Of a stretch of 6,328 bases of DNA, positions 1 through 5,659 are shown in pieces (within the stretch, counting starts at the first letter, position 1; every line of letters begins with the position of its first letter). The stretch is taken from positions 1 to 6,328 of the forward strand of contig URWM01000092.1 in NCBI GenBank assembly GCA_900551655.1, read 5' to 3'. The notes beneath the pieces are model-generated. The model had not been told where the DNA came from and searched no databases. It was given only the letters and a program-made list of their open reading frames with translations. Source of the DNA: an uncultured Collinsella sp. GTDB lineage: Bacteria > Actinomycetota > Coriobacteriia > Coriobacteriales > Coriobacteriaceae. The position numbers were made by a program, and so were the translations under genes.

Positions 1-31
1 TCGTGGGCTCGGAGATGTGTATAAGAGACAG
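1..31 (+). other. Nextera sequencing adapter (artefact)
   Basis: This is the Illumina Nextera read-2 transposase adapter lacking its first three bases. The last 19 bases (13-31) are the Tn5 mosaic end. The same sequence returns in reverse complement at the other end of the contig. It is library-derived and should be trimmed. The true genomic sequence starts at about base 32. Confidence 0.97.
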
Positions 32-529
32 GCCATGTGCCGCGAAGGCGTGAGCGTCATGACCGGCGCTGACATGTCAAAGTCGCTCGAAGACCCTACG
101 GCCTACGGACTCCACCGCCTGGTCGATGGCAAGGTTTCCGGCATCGCCATGCCGGTATGGAACTGGGGCCGTTACTACGAGCTCATCGTTCGCAGCCTTC
201 TTCACGGCACGTGGGACGAGACCAGCGACGACAACCAAGTGCGCGCTGTCAACTACTGGTATGGCATGAGCTCCGGCGTTATCGACATCCGTTACGCTCC
301 GGGCCTACCCTACCAAACGCGCAAACTCGTGCAGTTGCTCCGCAACGGCATTGTTGTGGGATCCATCAACCCCTTTGGCGGCGAGCTCCACAGCCAGAAC
401 GGCGTGGTACAGATCGAAGGCTTCCCTCCGCTGCCGAGCACGCAGATTGTCGAGATGAATTGGCTGGCGGACAACGTGGTAGGCACCATTCCGCAGCTCG
501 ACGATGAGCCGAAAGTCCCTGCCCTATGA
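32..529 (+). CDS. BMP-family (PnrA/Med-like) ABC transporter substrate-binding protein, C-terminal part (5' truncated)
   Basis: The open frame gives 165 residues before the TGA stop. It enters from the left contig end, so the N-terminus, including any lipoprotein signal, is missing. An apparent GTG start at 17 lies inside adapter sequence and is not real. Seen in the protein: an aromatic segment (MPVWNWGRYYELIVRSLLHG), then WYGMSSGVIDI, a KLVQLLRNGI helix, GSINPFGGEL, and a C-terminal EMNWLADNVVGTIP stretch. From family knowledge, this pattern (repeated amphipathic segments, then an NPF-G loop, then a closing helix MxWLxxNVxGxIP) resembles the C-terminal lobe of BMP/PnrA-like periplasmic-binding proteins. 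These bind nucleosides or similar small molecules for an ABC importer. No ATPase or permease gene is visible, so the substrate cannot be named. The gene overlaps the downstream phosphoesterase by ATGA. The family assignment rests on recognition, not on a search. Confidence 0.72.
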   Translation, partial: AMCREGVSVMTGADMSKSLEDPTAYGLHRLVDGKVSGIAMPVWNWGRYYELIVRSLLHGTWDETSDDNQVRAVNYWYGMSSGVIDIRYAPGLPYQTRKLVQLLRNGIVVGSINPFGGELHSQNGVVQIEGFPPLPSTQIVEMNWLADNVVGTIPQLDDEPKVPAL

Positions 530-1236
530 AAATCCTTGCCATAGCCGATACCGAAGAACGATGCCTTTGGGAGTGCTTTCGCAAGGAACGCTTTGAGGGA
601 GTCGACCTGATTTTGTCCGCCGGCGATCTGGACCCGGACTATCTTGAGTTTTTGGTTACGGTCATCAACAAACCGCTCATCTACGTGCGCGGCAATCACG
701 ATGACCGCTACGCACGTCATGCACCGGGTGGATGTATCTGCGTAGAGGACAGCGTGTACACGTACCGAGGGATTCGCATTGCGGGCCTTGGCGGGTCCAT
801 GCGTTATCGCGACGGCGCCAACATGTACACCGAACGCGAGATGTCCAAGCGCATGCGTAAGCTGTCGCGTAAGGTTAGGATGGTCGGCGGGTGCGACATT
901 CTGCTTACCCATGCACCCGCCGCCGGTATGGGTGATCTGGACGATCTGCCGCATCGAGGATTCGAGTGTTTTAACACAGCACTCGAATCCTGGAATCCCG
1001 ACTACATGGTGCACGGGCATGTGCACCAAAGCTACGGTTGCGATTTTCAGCGCGAGCGTCAGCATGTGTGTGGAACGACGATCATCAACGCCTGCGGCTA
1101 TACGCAGTTTGAGCTCGACCAGACGCACTACCCCATCCGCGGCTGGCAAGCAGCTTGGCTCAACTCACAAACCATGCGCCGCGAGCTCAAACGCCACGAA
1201 GCCATCGAGTCTTCAACAGCCAGAACACCCTGGTAA
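526..1236 (+). CDS. Calcineurin-like metallophosphoesterase family protein
   Basis: The protein has 236 residues. Its ATG start at 526 shares bases with the TGA stop of the preceding gene (ATGA), which indicates translational coupling. Metallophosphoesterase motifs appear in order: D8-T-E10 near the start (motif I, normally D-x-H), G33-D34 (motif II), G56-N-H-D59 (motif III), T128-H129-A-P (motif IV) and G164-H165-V-H167 (motif V). These residues would bind a dinuclear metal centre and hydrolyse a phosphate ester, in the cytosol since no signal peptide is seen. The Glu in place of the motif I His is unusual for the superfamily, but I recall it in a Clostridia/Negativicutes subfamily that starts MKxLxxADEE. 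The substrate is unknown. Transcription converges on rplA. The TAA stop runs into the left arm of a long palindrome that can serve as terminator. Confidence 0.88.
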   Translation: MKILAIADTEERCLWECFRKERFEGVDLILSAGDLDPDYLEFLVTVINKPLIYVRGNHDDRYARHAPGGCICVEDSVYTYRGIRIAGLGGSMRYRDGANMYTEREMSKRMRKLSRKVRMVGGCDILLTHAPAAGMGDLDDLPHRGFECFNTALESWNPDYMVHGHVHQSYGCDFQRERQHVCGTTIINACGYTQFELDQTHYPIRGWQAAWLNSQTMRRELKRHEAIESSTARTPW

Positions 1237-1275
1237 CCACCATAAAGGGGACACTGTCCCCTTTATGGTGGTTTT
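1235..1275 (+). terminator. 39-bp perfect palindrome with short T run, downstream of the phosphoesterase
   Basis: Bases 1235-1253 and 1255-1273 are perfect inverted repeats of 19 bp around a single central base, with GGGGACA/TGTCCCC nearest the centre. On the plus strand the right arm ends in TT and is followed by TTG, giving a run of four T. It can fold into a very stable hairpin and probably terminates the phosphoesterase transcript. The GGGGACA-n-TGTCCCC core with CCACC/GGTGG flanks resembles REP-like intergenic palindromes that recur in many genomes, so it may also be a copy of a dispersed repeat. Confidence 0.75.
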
Positions 1276-1286
1276 GACGCGATAGC

Positions 1287-1325
1287 AAGAAACCCGGTCC
1301 TGCACAAGGCAGAACCGGGTTTCTT
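1287..1325 (-). terminator. Rho-independent terminator of rplA (probably bidirectional)
   Basis: A 12-bp perfect stem (1287-1298 with 1314-1325; AAGAAACCCGGT and its complement) continues after one mismatch with 4 more base pairs (1300-1303 with 1309-1312) and a small loop. Read on the minus strand it lies about 37 bases after the rplA stop and ends in a T-rich arm (GGGTTTCTT). On the plus strand the same arm ends GGGTTTCTTT, so it could also back up termination of the convergent phosphoesterase gene. Confidence 0.85.
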
Positions 1326-1361
1326 TAGCAATGCTTGCTGTACTCAGGCAGTAACTAGCAG

Positions 1362-2069
1362 TTACTCAGCCAGGAAGTCACGCTGGACAGCGGGATCCAC
1401 CTTGACGCCAGGGCCCATGGTGGAAGACACGGAGATGGACTTGACGTACTTGCCCTTAGCAGAAGAGGGCTTGACGCGCAGAATCTCGGTGTACAGGGCA
1501 GCGTAGTTCTCGACGAGCTGCTGCTCAGAGAAGGACTTCTTGCCCAGGGGCACGTGGCAGATGCCGTAACGGTCGGCGCGATACTCAACGCGGCCGGCCT
1601 TGAGCTCGGAGACCATCTTGGCGACGTCCATGGTCACGGTGCCGAGCTTGGGGTTCGGCATGAGGCCACGGGGACCAAGGATCTTACCGATGCGGCCAAC
1701 CTTGGCCATCATGTTCGGCGTAGCGATAGCGGCGTCGAAGTTGATCTCGCCCTTCTGGATCTGGGCGACGAGCTCGTCGGAACCGATGATGTCGGCGCCG
1801 GCAGCCTCGGCCTCGCGGGCCTTCTCGCCCTCGGCGAAGACGGCAACACGAACGGTCTTGCCGGTGCCGTGGGGCAGGGAGATGGAACCACGGATGTTCT
1901 GGTCAGCCTTACGAGTATCGATGCCCAGACGGAAGTGAGCCTCGACGGTCTCGTCGAACTTGGCGGTGTCGAGCTCCTTGATGAGCTTGGCAGCCTGAAG
2001 GGGGGTGTAGAGCGTGGCGCGGTCGATCTTCTCGGCAGCGGCGTTATAGCTCTTACCATGCTTAGCCAT
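1362..2069 (-). CDS. rplA: 50S ribosomal protein L1
   Basis: The protein has 235 residues, the usual length for bacterial L1. It binds the mobile L1 stalk of 23S rRNA and helps release deacylated tRNA from the E site; in many bacteria it also represses its own mRNA. The sequence shows the family signature around residues 127-144 ([18 protein letters not shown]), an N-terminal [12 protein letters not shown] helix, and the C-terminal rRNA-binding segment ending near [11 protein letters not shown] (215-225). An in-frame ATG two codons upstream (2075) is rejected: AGGAGG at 2078-2083 lies only 2 bases from it but 8 bases from the ATG at 2069. It is the last gene of the minus-strand cluster. rplJ and rplL do not follow; instead there is a terminator and a convergent gene. 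An L1-binding-site mimic lies directly upstream. Confidence 0.97.
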   Translation of the reverse strand: MAKHGKSYNAAAEKIDRATLYTPLQAAKLIKELDTAKFDETVEAHFRLGIDTRKADQNIRGSISLPHGTGKTVRVAVFAEGEKAREAEAAGADIIGSDELVAQIQKGEINFDAAIATPNMMAKVGRIGKILGPRGLMPNPKLGTVTMDVAKMVSELKAGRVEYRADRYGICHVPLGKKSFSEQQLVENYAALYTEILRVKPSSAKGKYVKSISVSSTMGPGVKVDPAVQRDFLAE

Positions 2070-2077
2070 GTGCATTA

Positions 2078-2083
2078 CCTCCT
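2078..2083 (-). promoter_or_regulatory. rplA ribosome binding site (AGGAGG)
   Basis: This is a full Shine-Dalgarno sequence, 8 bases before the ATG at 2069. It selects that start over the ATG at 2075. Its first A is also the last base of the closing stem of the proposed L1 operator, so L1 bound there would block ribosome access. Confidence 0.85.
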
Positions 2084-2112
2084 GTGGTTAAACGGGCGTG
2101 AGCCCTCCCACA
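2083..2112 (-). promoter_or_regulatory. Ribosomal protein L1 autoregulatory binding site (operator) in the rplA leader
   Basis: Read as minus-strand RNA, an outer stem UGUGG/CCACA (2108-2112 with 2083-2087) encloses an asymmetric internal loop and an inner stem GGGC/GCCC (2102-2105 with 2094-2097) capped by UCAC. The internal loop has GA on the 5' side and GUUUAA on the 3' side. From established knowledge, the L1 site in 23S rRNA (helices 76-77) has GGUGGGAGGC on one side and a purine/A-rich strand ending in ACCACC on the other, with short asymmetric internal loops. Archaeal and bacterial L1 mRNA operators copy that shape. The match in sequence (GUGGGAGG, CCAC), in asymmetry and in position right against the rplA Shine-Dalgarno supports feedback repression of rplA by L1. 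This site lies between rplK and rplA, so control of rplK would need another site or coupling. Confidence 0.8.
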
Positions 2113-2142
2113 TCGTATCGTGTGCCCTATTGCACACATATA

Positions 2143-2168
2143 ACGGGCACCCCGGTCGGAGCACCCGT
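2143..2168 (-). other. Intercistronic RNA hairpin between rplK and rplA
   Basis: In the minus-strand transcript, an 11-bp stem (2158-2168 with 2143-2153) closes a 4-base loop. Three of its pairs are G.U; the plus-strand equivalents would be A.C mismatches, so the fold is specific to the rplK-rplA mRNA. No U tract follows, so it is not a classic terminator. A second small hairpin (GTGTGC/GCACAC, 2120-2125 with 2132-2137) comes next, before the L1 operator. The role could be processing, stability or pausing between the cistrons; this is inferred. Confidence 0.55.
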
Positions 2169-2186
2169 CATTACCTAAAGAAATCG

Positions 2187-2615
2187 CTACTCAGCGATGG
2201 TGACGCCCATGGAGCGGGCGGTACCGGCGATGATCTTCTTGGCGGCGTCAATGTCGTTGGCATTGAGGTCCGGCATCTTGATCTCGGCGATCTTGGTGAG
2301 CTGCTCCTGGGAGAGCTGACCAACCTTGTCGGCCTGGGGCTTAGCGGAACCAGACTTGAGGTTCAGCTCCTTCTTGATGAGGTGAGCCGCCGGCGGAGTC
2401 TTGGTGATGAAGGAGAAGGACTTATCCTCGTAGACAGAGATCTCAACGGGGATGATGTCACCCTTCTTGTCCTGCGTCTCGGCGTTAAAGGCCTGGCAGA
2501 ACTGCATGATGTTCACGCCAGCAGCGCCCAGGGCGGGGCCGACGGGAGGAGCGGGGTTAGCTGCACCAGCAGGAATCTGGAGCTTAATGACGTTGGCAAC
2601 CTTCTTCTCAGCCAT
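2187..2615 (-). CDS. rplK: 50S ribosomal protein L11
   Basis: The protein has 142 residues, the normal L11 length. It forms the base of the GTPase-associated stalk with 23S rRNA, which EF-Tu and EF-G contact, and is part of the thiostrepton site and the RelA stringent-response sensor. Visible features: the proline-rich N-terminal motif APPVGPALG (22-30), [12 protein letters not shown] (33-44), and the C-terminal rRNA-binding end GTARSMGV (131-138). The ATG at 2615 is preferred over the in-frame ATG at 2621, because AAAGGA at 2622-2627 is 6 bases from the former and directly adjacent to the latter. It follows nusG after about 120 bp and precedes rplA after about 117 bp. Both spacers are long for a ribosomal operon and leave room for regulatory RNA. 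Confidence 0.97.
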   Translation of the reverse strand: MAEKKVANVIKLQIPAGAANPAPPVGPALGAAGVNIMQFCQAFNAETQDKKGDIIPVEISVYEDKSFSFITKTPPAAHLIKKELNLKSGSAKPQADKVGQLSQEQLTKIAEIKMPDLNANDIDAAKKIIAGTARSMGVTIAE

Positions 2616-2621
2616 GGTCAT

Positions 2622-2627
2622 TCCTTT
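2622..2627 (-). promoter_or_regulatory. rplK ribosome binding site (AAAGGA)
   Basis: AAAGGA lies 6 bases before the ATG at 2615 and touches the alternative ATG at 2621. It therefore decides the L11 start as Met-Ala-Glu-Lys-Lys. Confidence 0.7.
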
Positions 2628-2735
2628 CGAATCACGAGTGTGAAGTACTTGCTATATCGTAAGCACGCACGTGTTAGAAGCACTCCTGAGATGAGCGGTC
2701 ACAGAAGAAGCACGCTCGCGCGAACGGACAAAAAC

Positions 2736-3272
2736 TTAAGCGATGACAGCGACCTGGTTAAAGTCGAGCTCGACCGGCGTCTCGCGGCCAAAGATCATCA
2801 GCGTGACCTTGAGCTTGCCAGCCTCGGTGTTAACCTCGGAGACCTTGCCATCAAAGTCGGTAAGCGGGCCATCGGTGACGCGGACGGACGTACCGACCTC
2901 AATATCAACCGAGGTGCGCTTGGGCGAATCGCCCTTACCGGGACGACGAGTCATCTTGTTGTACTCGTCGCGGGAAAGCGGAGCGGGCTTGCCGTTGCCG
3001 CCTAGGAAACCGGTGACGCCAGGCGTGTTACGAACACACGTCCAAGCATCGTCATCCATCTCCATGCGAACCAGGACATAACCCGGGAAGATCTTAGAAT
3101 CCTTGGTCTCGCGCTTGCCACCCTCTTTAATCTCGGTGACGCGCTCCATAGGAATCTCGATATCAAAGATACGGTCCTGCATGCCCATGGTCTCGATGCG
3201 ATGCTCGAGATCGGACTTAACGCGGTTCTCGTATCCAGAGTAAGTGTGAACGACGTACCAACGCTTAGACAT
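2736..3272 (-). CDS. nusG: Transcription termination/antitermination factor NusG
   Basis: The protein has 178 residues. NusG binds RNA polymerase with its NGN domain and Rho or ribosomal protein S10 (NusE) with its KOW domain, coupling transcription to translation or termination. The NGN domain covers about residues 4-110, with the typical [15 protein letters not shown] opening (5-19) and FPGYVLVRM (62-70). A short linker rich in Lys, Arg and Gly follows. The KOW domain spans about 125-178 ([19 protein letters not shown], ending with the ETPVELDF strand). The start lies only 3 bases after the secE stop. Its ribosome binding site GAGGGG (3280-3285) sits inside the last secE codons, so the two are translationally linked, the usual secE-nusG pairing. 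Confidence 0.97.
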   Translation of the reverse strand: MSKRWYVVHTYSGYENRVKSDLEHRIETMGMQDRIFDIEIPMERVTEIKEGGKRETKDSKIFPGYVLVRMEMDDDAWTCVRNTPGVTGFLGGNGKPAPLSRDEYNKMTRRPGKGDSPKRTSVDIEVGTSVRVTDGPLTDFDGKVSEVNTEAGKLKVTLMIFGRETPVELDFNQVAVIA

Positions 3273-3275
3273 GGT

Positions 3276-3614
3276 TTAGCCCCTCAATCCAGAGAACAGA
3301 GCAAGAGCCTCGCCAAAGCCAGCATCGAGCAGAGCGATGACGACGCCGACGACGATCAGAGAAGCGCAAACAACAACCGAGTAGTTCACGAGCTCCTTCT
3401 TATCGGGCCACGTGACACGCTTCATCTCGGACTTGACCGAAGCGAAATACTTCTTGGTGCGGGCGAAGAAACCAGGCTTCTCGTTCTTCTTGGACTTCGC
3501 AGCCTTCTCGTTCTTCTTGGCAACGGCCTTCTTGGCCTCAACCTTGGAGTTGGCGGCAGCTTTGTTGGCAGGTGCCGGCTGCTGAGCCTTCTTCTTGTTC
3601 TTCTTGTTGGCCAT
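3276..3614 (-). CDS. secE: Preprotein translocase subunit SecE
   Basis: The protein has 112 residues. SecE clamps the SecY channel in the cytoplasmic membrane. The C-terminal half is the conserved core: an amphipathic helix with KSEMKRVTWPDKKEL (61-75), including the RVTWP signature, then one transmembrane helix at about 77-97 (YSVVVCASLIVVGVVIALL). The first 48 residues are a disordered, Lys/Ala-rich extension (many KK, NK and AAK repeats). It is longer than in minimal single-TM SecE proteins and of a kind common in Actinobacteria. GGAGG stands 8 bases before the ATG. It follows tRNA-Trp and is nearly fused to nusG. Confidence 0.95.
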   Translation of the reverse strand: MANKKNKKKAQQPAPANKAAANSKVEAKKAVAKKNEKAAKSKKNEKPGFFARTKKYFASVKSEMKRVTWPDKKELVNYSVVVCASLIVVGVVIALLDAGFGEALALFSGLRG

Positions 3615-3653
3615 TTGGGTTACCTCCGCGCAATGCGCTTATACATGAGTAAA

Positions 3654-3681
3654 CCGTAAGCCCCCAATTGGGAGCTTACGG
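3654..3681 (-). terminator. Hairpin between tRNA-Trp and secE (weak terminator, attenuator or processing stem)
   Basis: In minus-strand RNA a 12-bp stem (3670-3681 with 3654-3665, one G.U pair) closes an AAUU loop. It is followed by only three U (UUUACUC). It begins 9 bases after the CCA of tRNA-Trp. It may terminate some transcripts after the tRNA, or serve as a processing site that frees the tRNA 3' end from the secE-nusG-rplKA mRNA. A weak promoter-like pair (TTGGGG, 18 bp, TATAAG at 3638-3643) overlaps it on the same strand. Confidence 0.55.
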
Positions 3682-3690
3682 AATAATGAC

Positions 3691-3766
3691 TGGCACGCCA
3701 GGAAGGACTCGAACCCTCAACACTCGGTTTTGGAGACCGATGCTCTACCAATTGAACTACTGGCGT
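3691..3766 (-). tRNA. tRNA-Trp (anticodon CCA)
   Basis: It folds as a 76-nt cloverleaf. The acceptor ACGCCAG pairs with CTGGCGT over 7 bp, the D arm is GTTC...GAGC, the anticodon stem TCGGT/ACCGA holds the loop CTCCAAA (anticodon CCA), and the T arm is GAGGG TTCGAGT CCTTC. The discriminator base is G, the known identity base of bacterial tRNA-Trp, and the 3' CCA is encoded. It lies 13 bases downstream of rpmG in the same transcription direction. Confidence 0.96.
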
Positions 3767-3779
3767 ATGTGACTAGAGA

Positions 3780-3929
3780 CTAGCGAGTCTCTTTGTGCAG
3801 CGTGTGGTGACGGCACCAGGGGCAATACTTCTTGATCTCCATACGATCAGGCATGGTCGACTTGTTCTTGGTGGTCGTATAGTTGCGGCGCTTGCACTCA
3901 GTGCACGCAAGAGTAACTAGAGTACGCAT
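3780..3929 (-). CDS. rpmG: 50S ribosomal protein L33 (zinc-binding type)
   Basis: This small gene encodes 49 residues: [20 protein letters not shown], then [20 protein letters not shown], then [10 protein letters not shown]33 sits near the E site of the large subunit. Length and pattern match bacterial L33. Two CxxC pairs (C9-C12 and C36-C39) mark the zinc-binding C+ form rather than the Cys-less zinc-independent paralogue. Upstream, AGGA lies only 3 bases from the ATG and a further AAAGG lies 11 bases away, so the ribosome binding site is not ideally spaced; the conserved N-terminus still supports this start. A strong promoter precedes it, so it heads the rpmG-tRNA-Trp-secE-nusG-rplK-rplA unit. 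Confidence 0.95.
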   Translation of the reverse strand: MRTLVTLACTECKRRNYTTTKNKSTMPDRMEIKKYCPWCRHHTLHKETR

Positions 3930-3974
3930 GTATCCTGAACCTTTCATTTCCGCCCCGTACGGGCACGAGTTGTT

Positions 3975-4004
3975 ACTTTATCAGCTCCACGTAAGTGCTG
4001 TCAA
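3975..4004 (-). promoter_or_regulatory. Sigma-70-type promoter for rpmG-tRNA-Trp-secE-nusG-rplKA
   Basis: On the minus strand the -35 box is a perfect TTGACA (3999-4004), followed by an 18-bp spacer and TAAAGT (3975-3980) as -10. The -10 is preceded by TG-n, an extended -10 element. Transcription would start near 3968, giving a roughly 40-base leader with a CCCGTACGGG palindrome (3954-3963) before the rpmG start. The -35 and upstream bases are nearly identical to those of the tRNA-Tyr promoter at 5804-5833. Confidence 0.75.
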
Positions 4005-4017
4005 TGAAAACCTCGAG
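3997..4017 (-). repeat. Shared promoter-upstream block, copy 1 (rpmG promoter)
   Basis: This 21-bp block (CTCGAGGTTTTCA followed by TTGACAGC on the minus strand) matches 19 of 21 bases of the block at 5826-5846. It includes the -35 box and the 13 bp immediately upstream. Confidence 0.8.
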
Positions 4018-4145
4018 TCAATTGGTTCTCGGTGGATCCATTCATATTTGGAACACATCAATGAAGCCATCGAGAGCTAATCGACGGTGCATCCAGGACC
4101 ATTATCGATCCTCTCGACACCAGCAACGGCTCAATATCCATTGCA
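4018..4145. other. Spacer between tuf terminator and rpmG promoter; no gene seen
   Basis: This stretch of about 130 bp has no open frame with a ribosome binding site on either strand. The only structure noticed is a short inverted repeat, CGAGAG (4071-4076) with CTCTCG (4111-4116), of unknown meaning. Confidence 0.5.
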
Positions 4146-4181
4146 GAAAAGAACCCGGCACCCATATAAGTGCCGGGTTCT
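4146..4181 (-). terminator. Rho-independent terminator of tuf
   Basis: On the minus strand a 12-bp GC-rich stem (4170-4181 with 4150-4161; core GAACCCGGCAC and its complement) closes an 8-base loop. It runs directly into TTTTCTG (four T from 4149 to 4146 after the stem). It starts about 25 bases after the tuf stop and is the clearest intrinsic terminator in the window. It separates the tRNA-tuf unit from the rpmG unit. Confidence 0.9.
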
Positions 4182-4206
4182 CTAAGTCAACTATCAGAGA
4201 GCTAAT

Positions 4207-5397
4207 TTACTCAATGATCGTGGAGACGATGCCCGAACCGACGGTGTGGCCACCCTCGCGGATAGCGAAGCGCAGGCCCTCCTCCATGGCGATCGGGTGG
4301 ATGAGGTCGCCCTCGATGGTGATGTGGTCACCAGGCATAGCCATCTCGGTGCCCTCGGGGAGCTTGACCGTACCGGTAACGTCGGTGGTACGGAAGTAGA
4401 ACTGAGGACGATAACCATCGAAGAACGGGGTGTGACGGCCGCCCTCCTCCTTGGTCAGAACGTAGATCTCGCCGGTGAACTTGGTGTGCGGGGTAACCGA
4501 ACCGGGCTTGCAGAGAACCTGGCCGCGCTCGATGTCCTCACGCTTGATGCCGCGGAGCAGCAGGCCGACGTTGTCGCCAGCCTCGCAGAAGTCCATGGAC
4601 TTACGGAACATCTCGATACCGGTAACGACGGTGTTCTGGGTATCCTTGATGCCGACGATCTCGACGGGCTCGTTGAGCTTGAGCTCACCGCGCTCGACAC
4701 GGCCGGTAGCAACGGTACCACGGCCGGAGATGGTCATAACGTCCTCAACGGCCATCAGGAACGGGAGGTCGTTGTTACGAGCAGGCGTCGGGATGTACTC
4801 GTCGACGGCCTTCATGAGCTCGCGAATGGCGTCCATCCACTTGGCGTCGCCCTCGAGAGCGCCCAGAGCGGAACCACGGATGACGGGGATGTCGTCGCCG
4901 GGGAAATCGTACTCGGAGAGGAGCTCACGGGTCTCCATCTCGACGAGGTCGATGAGCTCGTCATCGTCGACCATGTCGCACTTGTTCAGGAAGACGACGA
5001 TGTAGGGAACGCCGACCTGACGGGCGAGCAGGATGTGCTCGCGAGTCTGAGCCATGGGGCCGTCGGTAGCGGCGATGACCAGGATAGCGCCGTCCATCTG
5101 AGCAGCGCCGGAGATCATGTTCTTGACGTAGTCAGCGTGGCCCGGGCAGTCAACGTGGGCGTAGTGACGGGCAGCAGTCTCGTACTCGACGTGGGAGACG
5201 GAGATCGTAATGCCGCGCTCGCGCTCCTCGGGAGCCTTGTCGATGTTCTCGAACGCAGTGAAGTCAGCCTTGCAGCCCTCGGTCTCGGAGAGAACCTTGG
5301 TGATGGCGGCGGTCAGCGTGGTCTTGCCGTGGTCGACGTGACCAATGGTGCCGATGTTAACATGCGGCTTAGTGCGCTCAAACTTCTCTTTGGCCAT
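4207..5397 (-). CDS. tuf: Elongation factor Tu
   Basis: The protein has 396 residues, the normal EF-Tu length. It is the GTPase that delivers aminoacyl-tRNA to the ribosomal A site. GTP-binding motifs: G1 GHVDHGKT (19-26), switch I RGITI with T64 (61-65), G3 DCPGH (83-87, catalytic H87), G4 NKCD (138-141) and G5 GSAL (175-178). Domain 2 (about 210-300) and domain 3 (about 301-396, with [24 protein letters not shown] at 319-342) are intact. The frame stays open upstream to 5466, but the ATG at 5397 has AGGAGG (5403-5408) 5 bases ahead and gives the conserved [14 protein letters not shown] start. It is preceded by tRNA-Tyr-Thr-Met and an internal promoter, and followed by a strong terminator, the classic tRNA-tufB layout. 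Confidence 0.98.
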   Translation of the reverse strand: MAKEKFERTKPHVNIGTIGHVDHGKTTLTAAITKVLSETEGCKADFTAFENIDKAPEERERGITISVSHVEYETAARHYAHVDCPGHADYVKNMISGAAQMDGAILVIAATDGPMAQTREHILLARQVGVPYIVVFLNKCDMVDDDELIDLVEMETRELLSEYDFPGDDIPVIRGSALGALEGDAKWMDAIRELMKAVDEYIPTPARNNDLPFLMAVEDVMTISGRGTVATGRVERGELKLNEPVEIVGIKDTQNTVVTGIEMFRKSMDFCEAGDNVGLLLRGIKREDIERGQVLCKPGSVTPHTKFTGEIYVLTKEEGGRHTPFFDGYRPQFYFRTTDVTGTVKLPEGTEMAMPGDHITIEGDLIHPIAMEEGLRFAIREGGHTVGSGIVSTIIE

Positions 5398-5440
5398 AAA
5401 GCCCTCCTCTAAACAGGTCGTCCCCGGACGGGACTTTGCC

Positions 5441-5449
5441 TTTATACCA
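5441..5449 (-). promoter_or_regulatory. Extended -10 promoter candidate for tuf
   Basis: TGGTATAAA on the minus strand is an extended -10 (TG-n-TATAAA; -10 at 5441-5446), 43 bases before the tuf ATG. No good -35 is found at 17 bp; TTGAGA lies only 11 bp upstream. It would start a leader of about 37 bases with a small GTCCC/GGGAC hairpin. tuf could thus be transcribed separately from the tRNA operon as well as by read-through. Confidence 0.5.
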
Positions 5450-5451
5450 TA

Positions 5452-5482
5452 GTGGCCTCTCAACATACTATTGAGAAGCCAC
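5452..5482 (-). other. Intercistronic hairpin between tRNA-Met and tuf
   Basis: In minus-strand RNA a 12-bp stem (5471-5482 with 5452-5463, one G.U pair) closes a 7-base loop. It starts 11 bases after the tRNA-Met CCA. The following sequence (UAUGGUAUAAAG) has no U tract and contains the tuf -10, so it is more likely a processing or partial-termination structure than a full terminator. Confidence 0.6.
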
Positions 5483-5493
5483 CGTGTTACCTA

Positions 5494-5570
5494 TGGTAGC
5501 GGTGACTGGATTCGAACCAGTGACGCCACGGGTATGAACCGTGTGCTCTAACCAACTGAGCTACACCGCC
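5494..5570 (-). tRNA. tRNA-Met, elongator (anticodon CAT)
   Basis: A 77-nt cloverleaf: acceptor GGCGGTG with CACCGCT (the first pair is a G.U wobble), D arm GCTC...GAGC, anticodon stem CACGG/CCGTG with loop TTCATAC, T arm ACTGG TTCGAAT CCAGT, and an encoded CCA after discriminator A. It lacks the unpaired C1-A72 expected of initiator tRNA. A lysidine-modified tRNA-Ile2 also has CAT, but the overall sequence resembles elongator Met. Only 3 bases separate it from tRNA-Thr. Confidence 0.93.
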
Positions 5571-5573
5571 GGA

Positions 5574-5649
5574 TGGAGCCTGCAACCAGACTTGAACTGG
5601 TGACCTCTTCGTTACCAACGAAGTGCTCTACCGACTGAGCTATACAGGC
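5574..5649 (-). tRNA. tRNA-Thr (anticodon GGT)
   Basis: A 76-nt cloverleaf: acceptor GCCTGTA with TGCAGGC, D arm GCTC...GAGC, anticodon stem CTTCG/CGAAG with loop TTGGTAA (GGT, reading ACC and ACU), T arm ACCAG TTCAAGT CTGGT, discriminator T and an encoded CCA. It is the middle tRNA of the three-gene cluster that leads into tuf. Confidence 0.96.
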
Positions 5650-5659
5650 ACTTGACGGG

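Noticed and set aside
310..1149. 279-codon minus-strand frame over the phosphoesterase gene
   Set aside because: The opposite strand encodes a protein with five ordered metallophosphoesterase motifs; the minus frame shows no family features or ribosome binding site.
2622..2735. Three AAGCAC words (2661, 2678, 2708) in the nusG-rplK spacer as a possible regulatory repeat, and a promoter for rplK
   Set aside because: The words are short and unevenly spaced, and no convincing -35/-10 pair was found. The spacer may still hold a leader structure, but nothing firm is visible.
1554..3005. 483-codon open frame on plus across rplA, rplK and part of nusG
   Set aside because: It is antisense to three conserved genes and runs through both spacers, with a product rich in Leu/Gly/Asp/Val. 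It is explained by codon bias of the real genes.
3883..4399. Two small plus-strand frames (3883-4080, 3995-4399) in and around the rpmG promoter and tuf end
   Set aside because: They are antisense to rpmG, the promoter and tuf, with no ribosome binding site and unnatural composition.
4246..5412. 388-codon open frame on plus, antisense to tuf
   Set aside because: It mirrors the highly biased codons of EF-Tu, has no ribosome binding site, and its product is a low-complexity Leu/Asp/Gly/Val-rich chain. Such antisense frames are well-known false calls.
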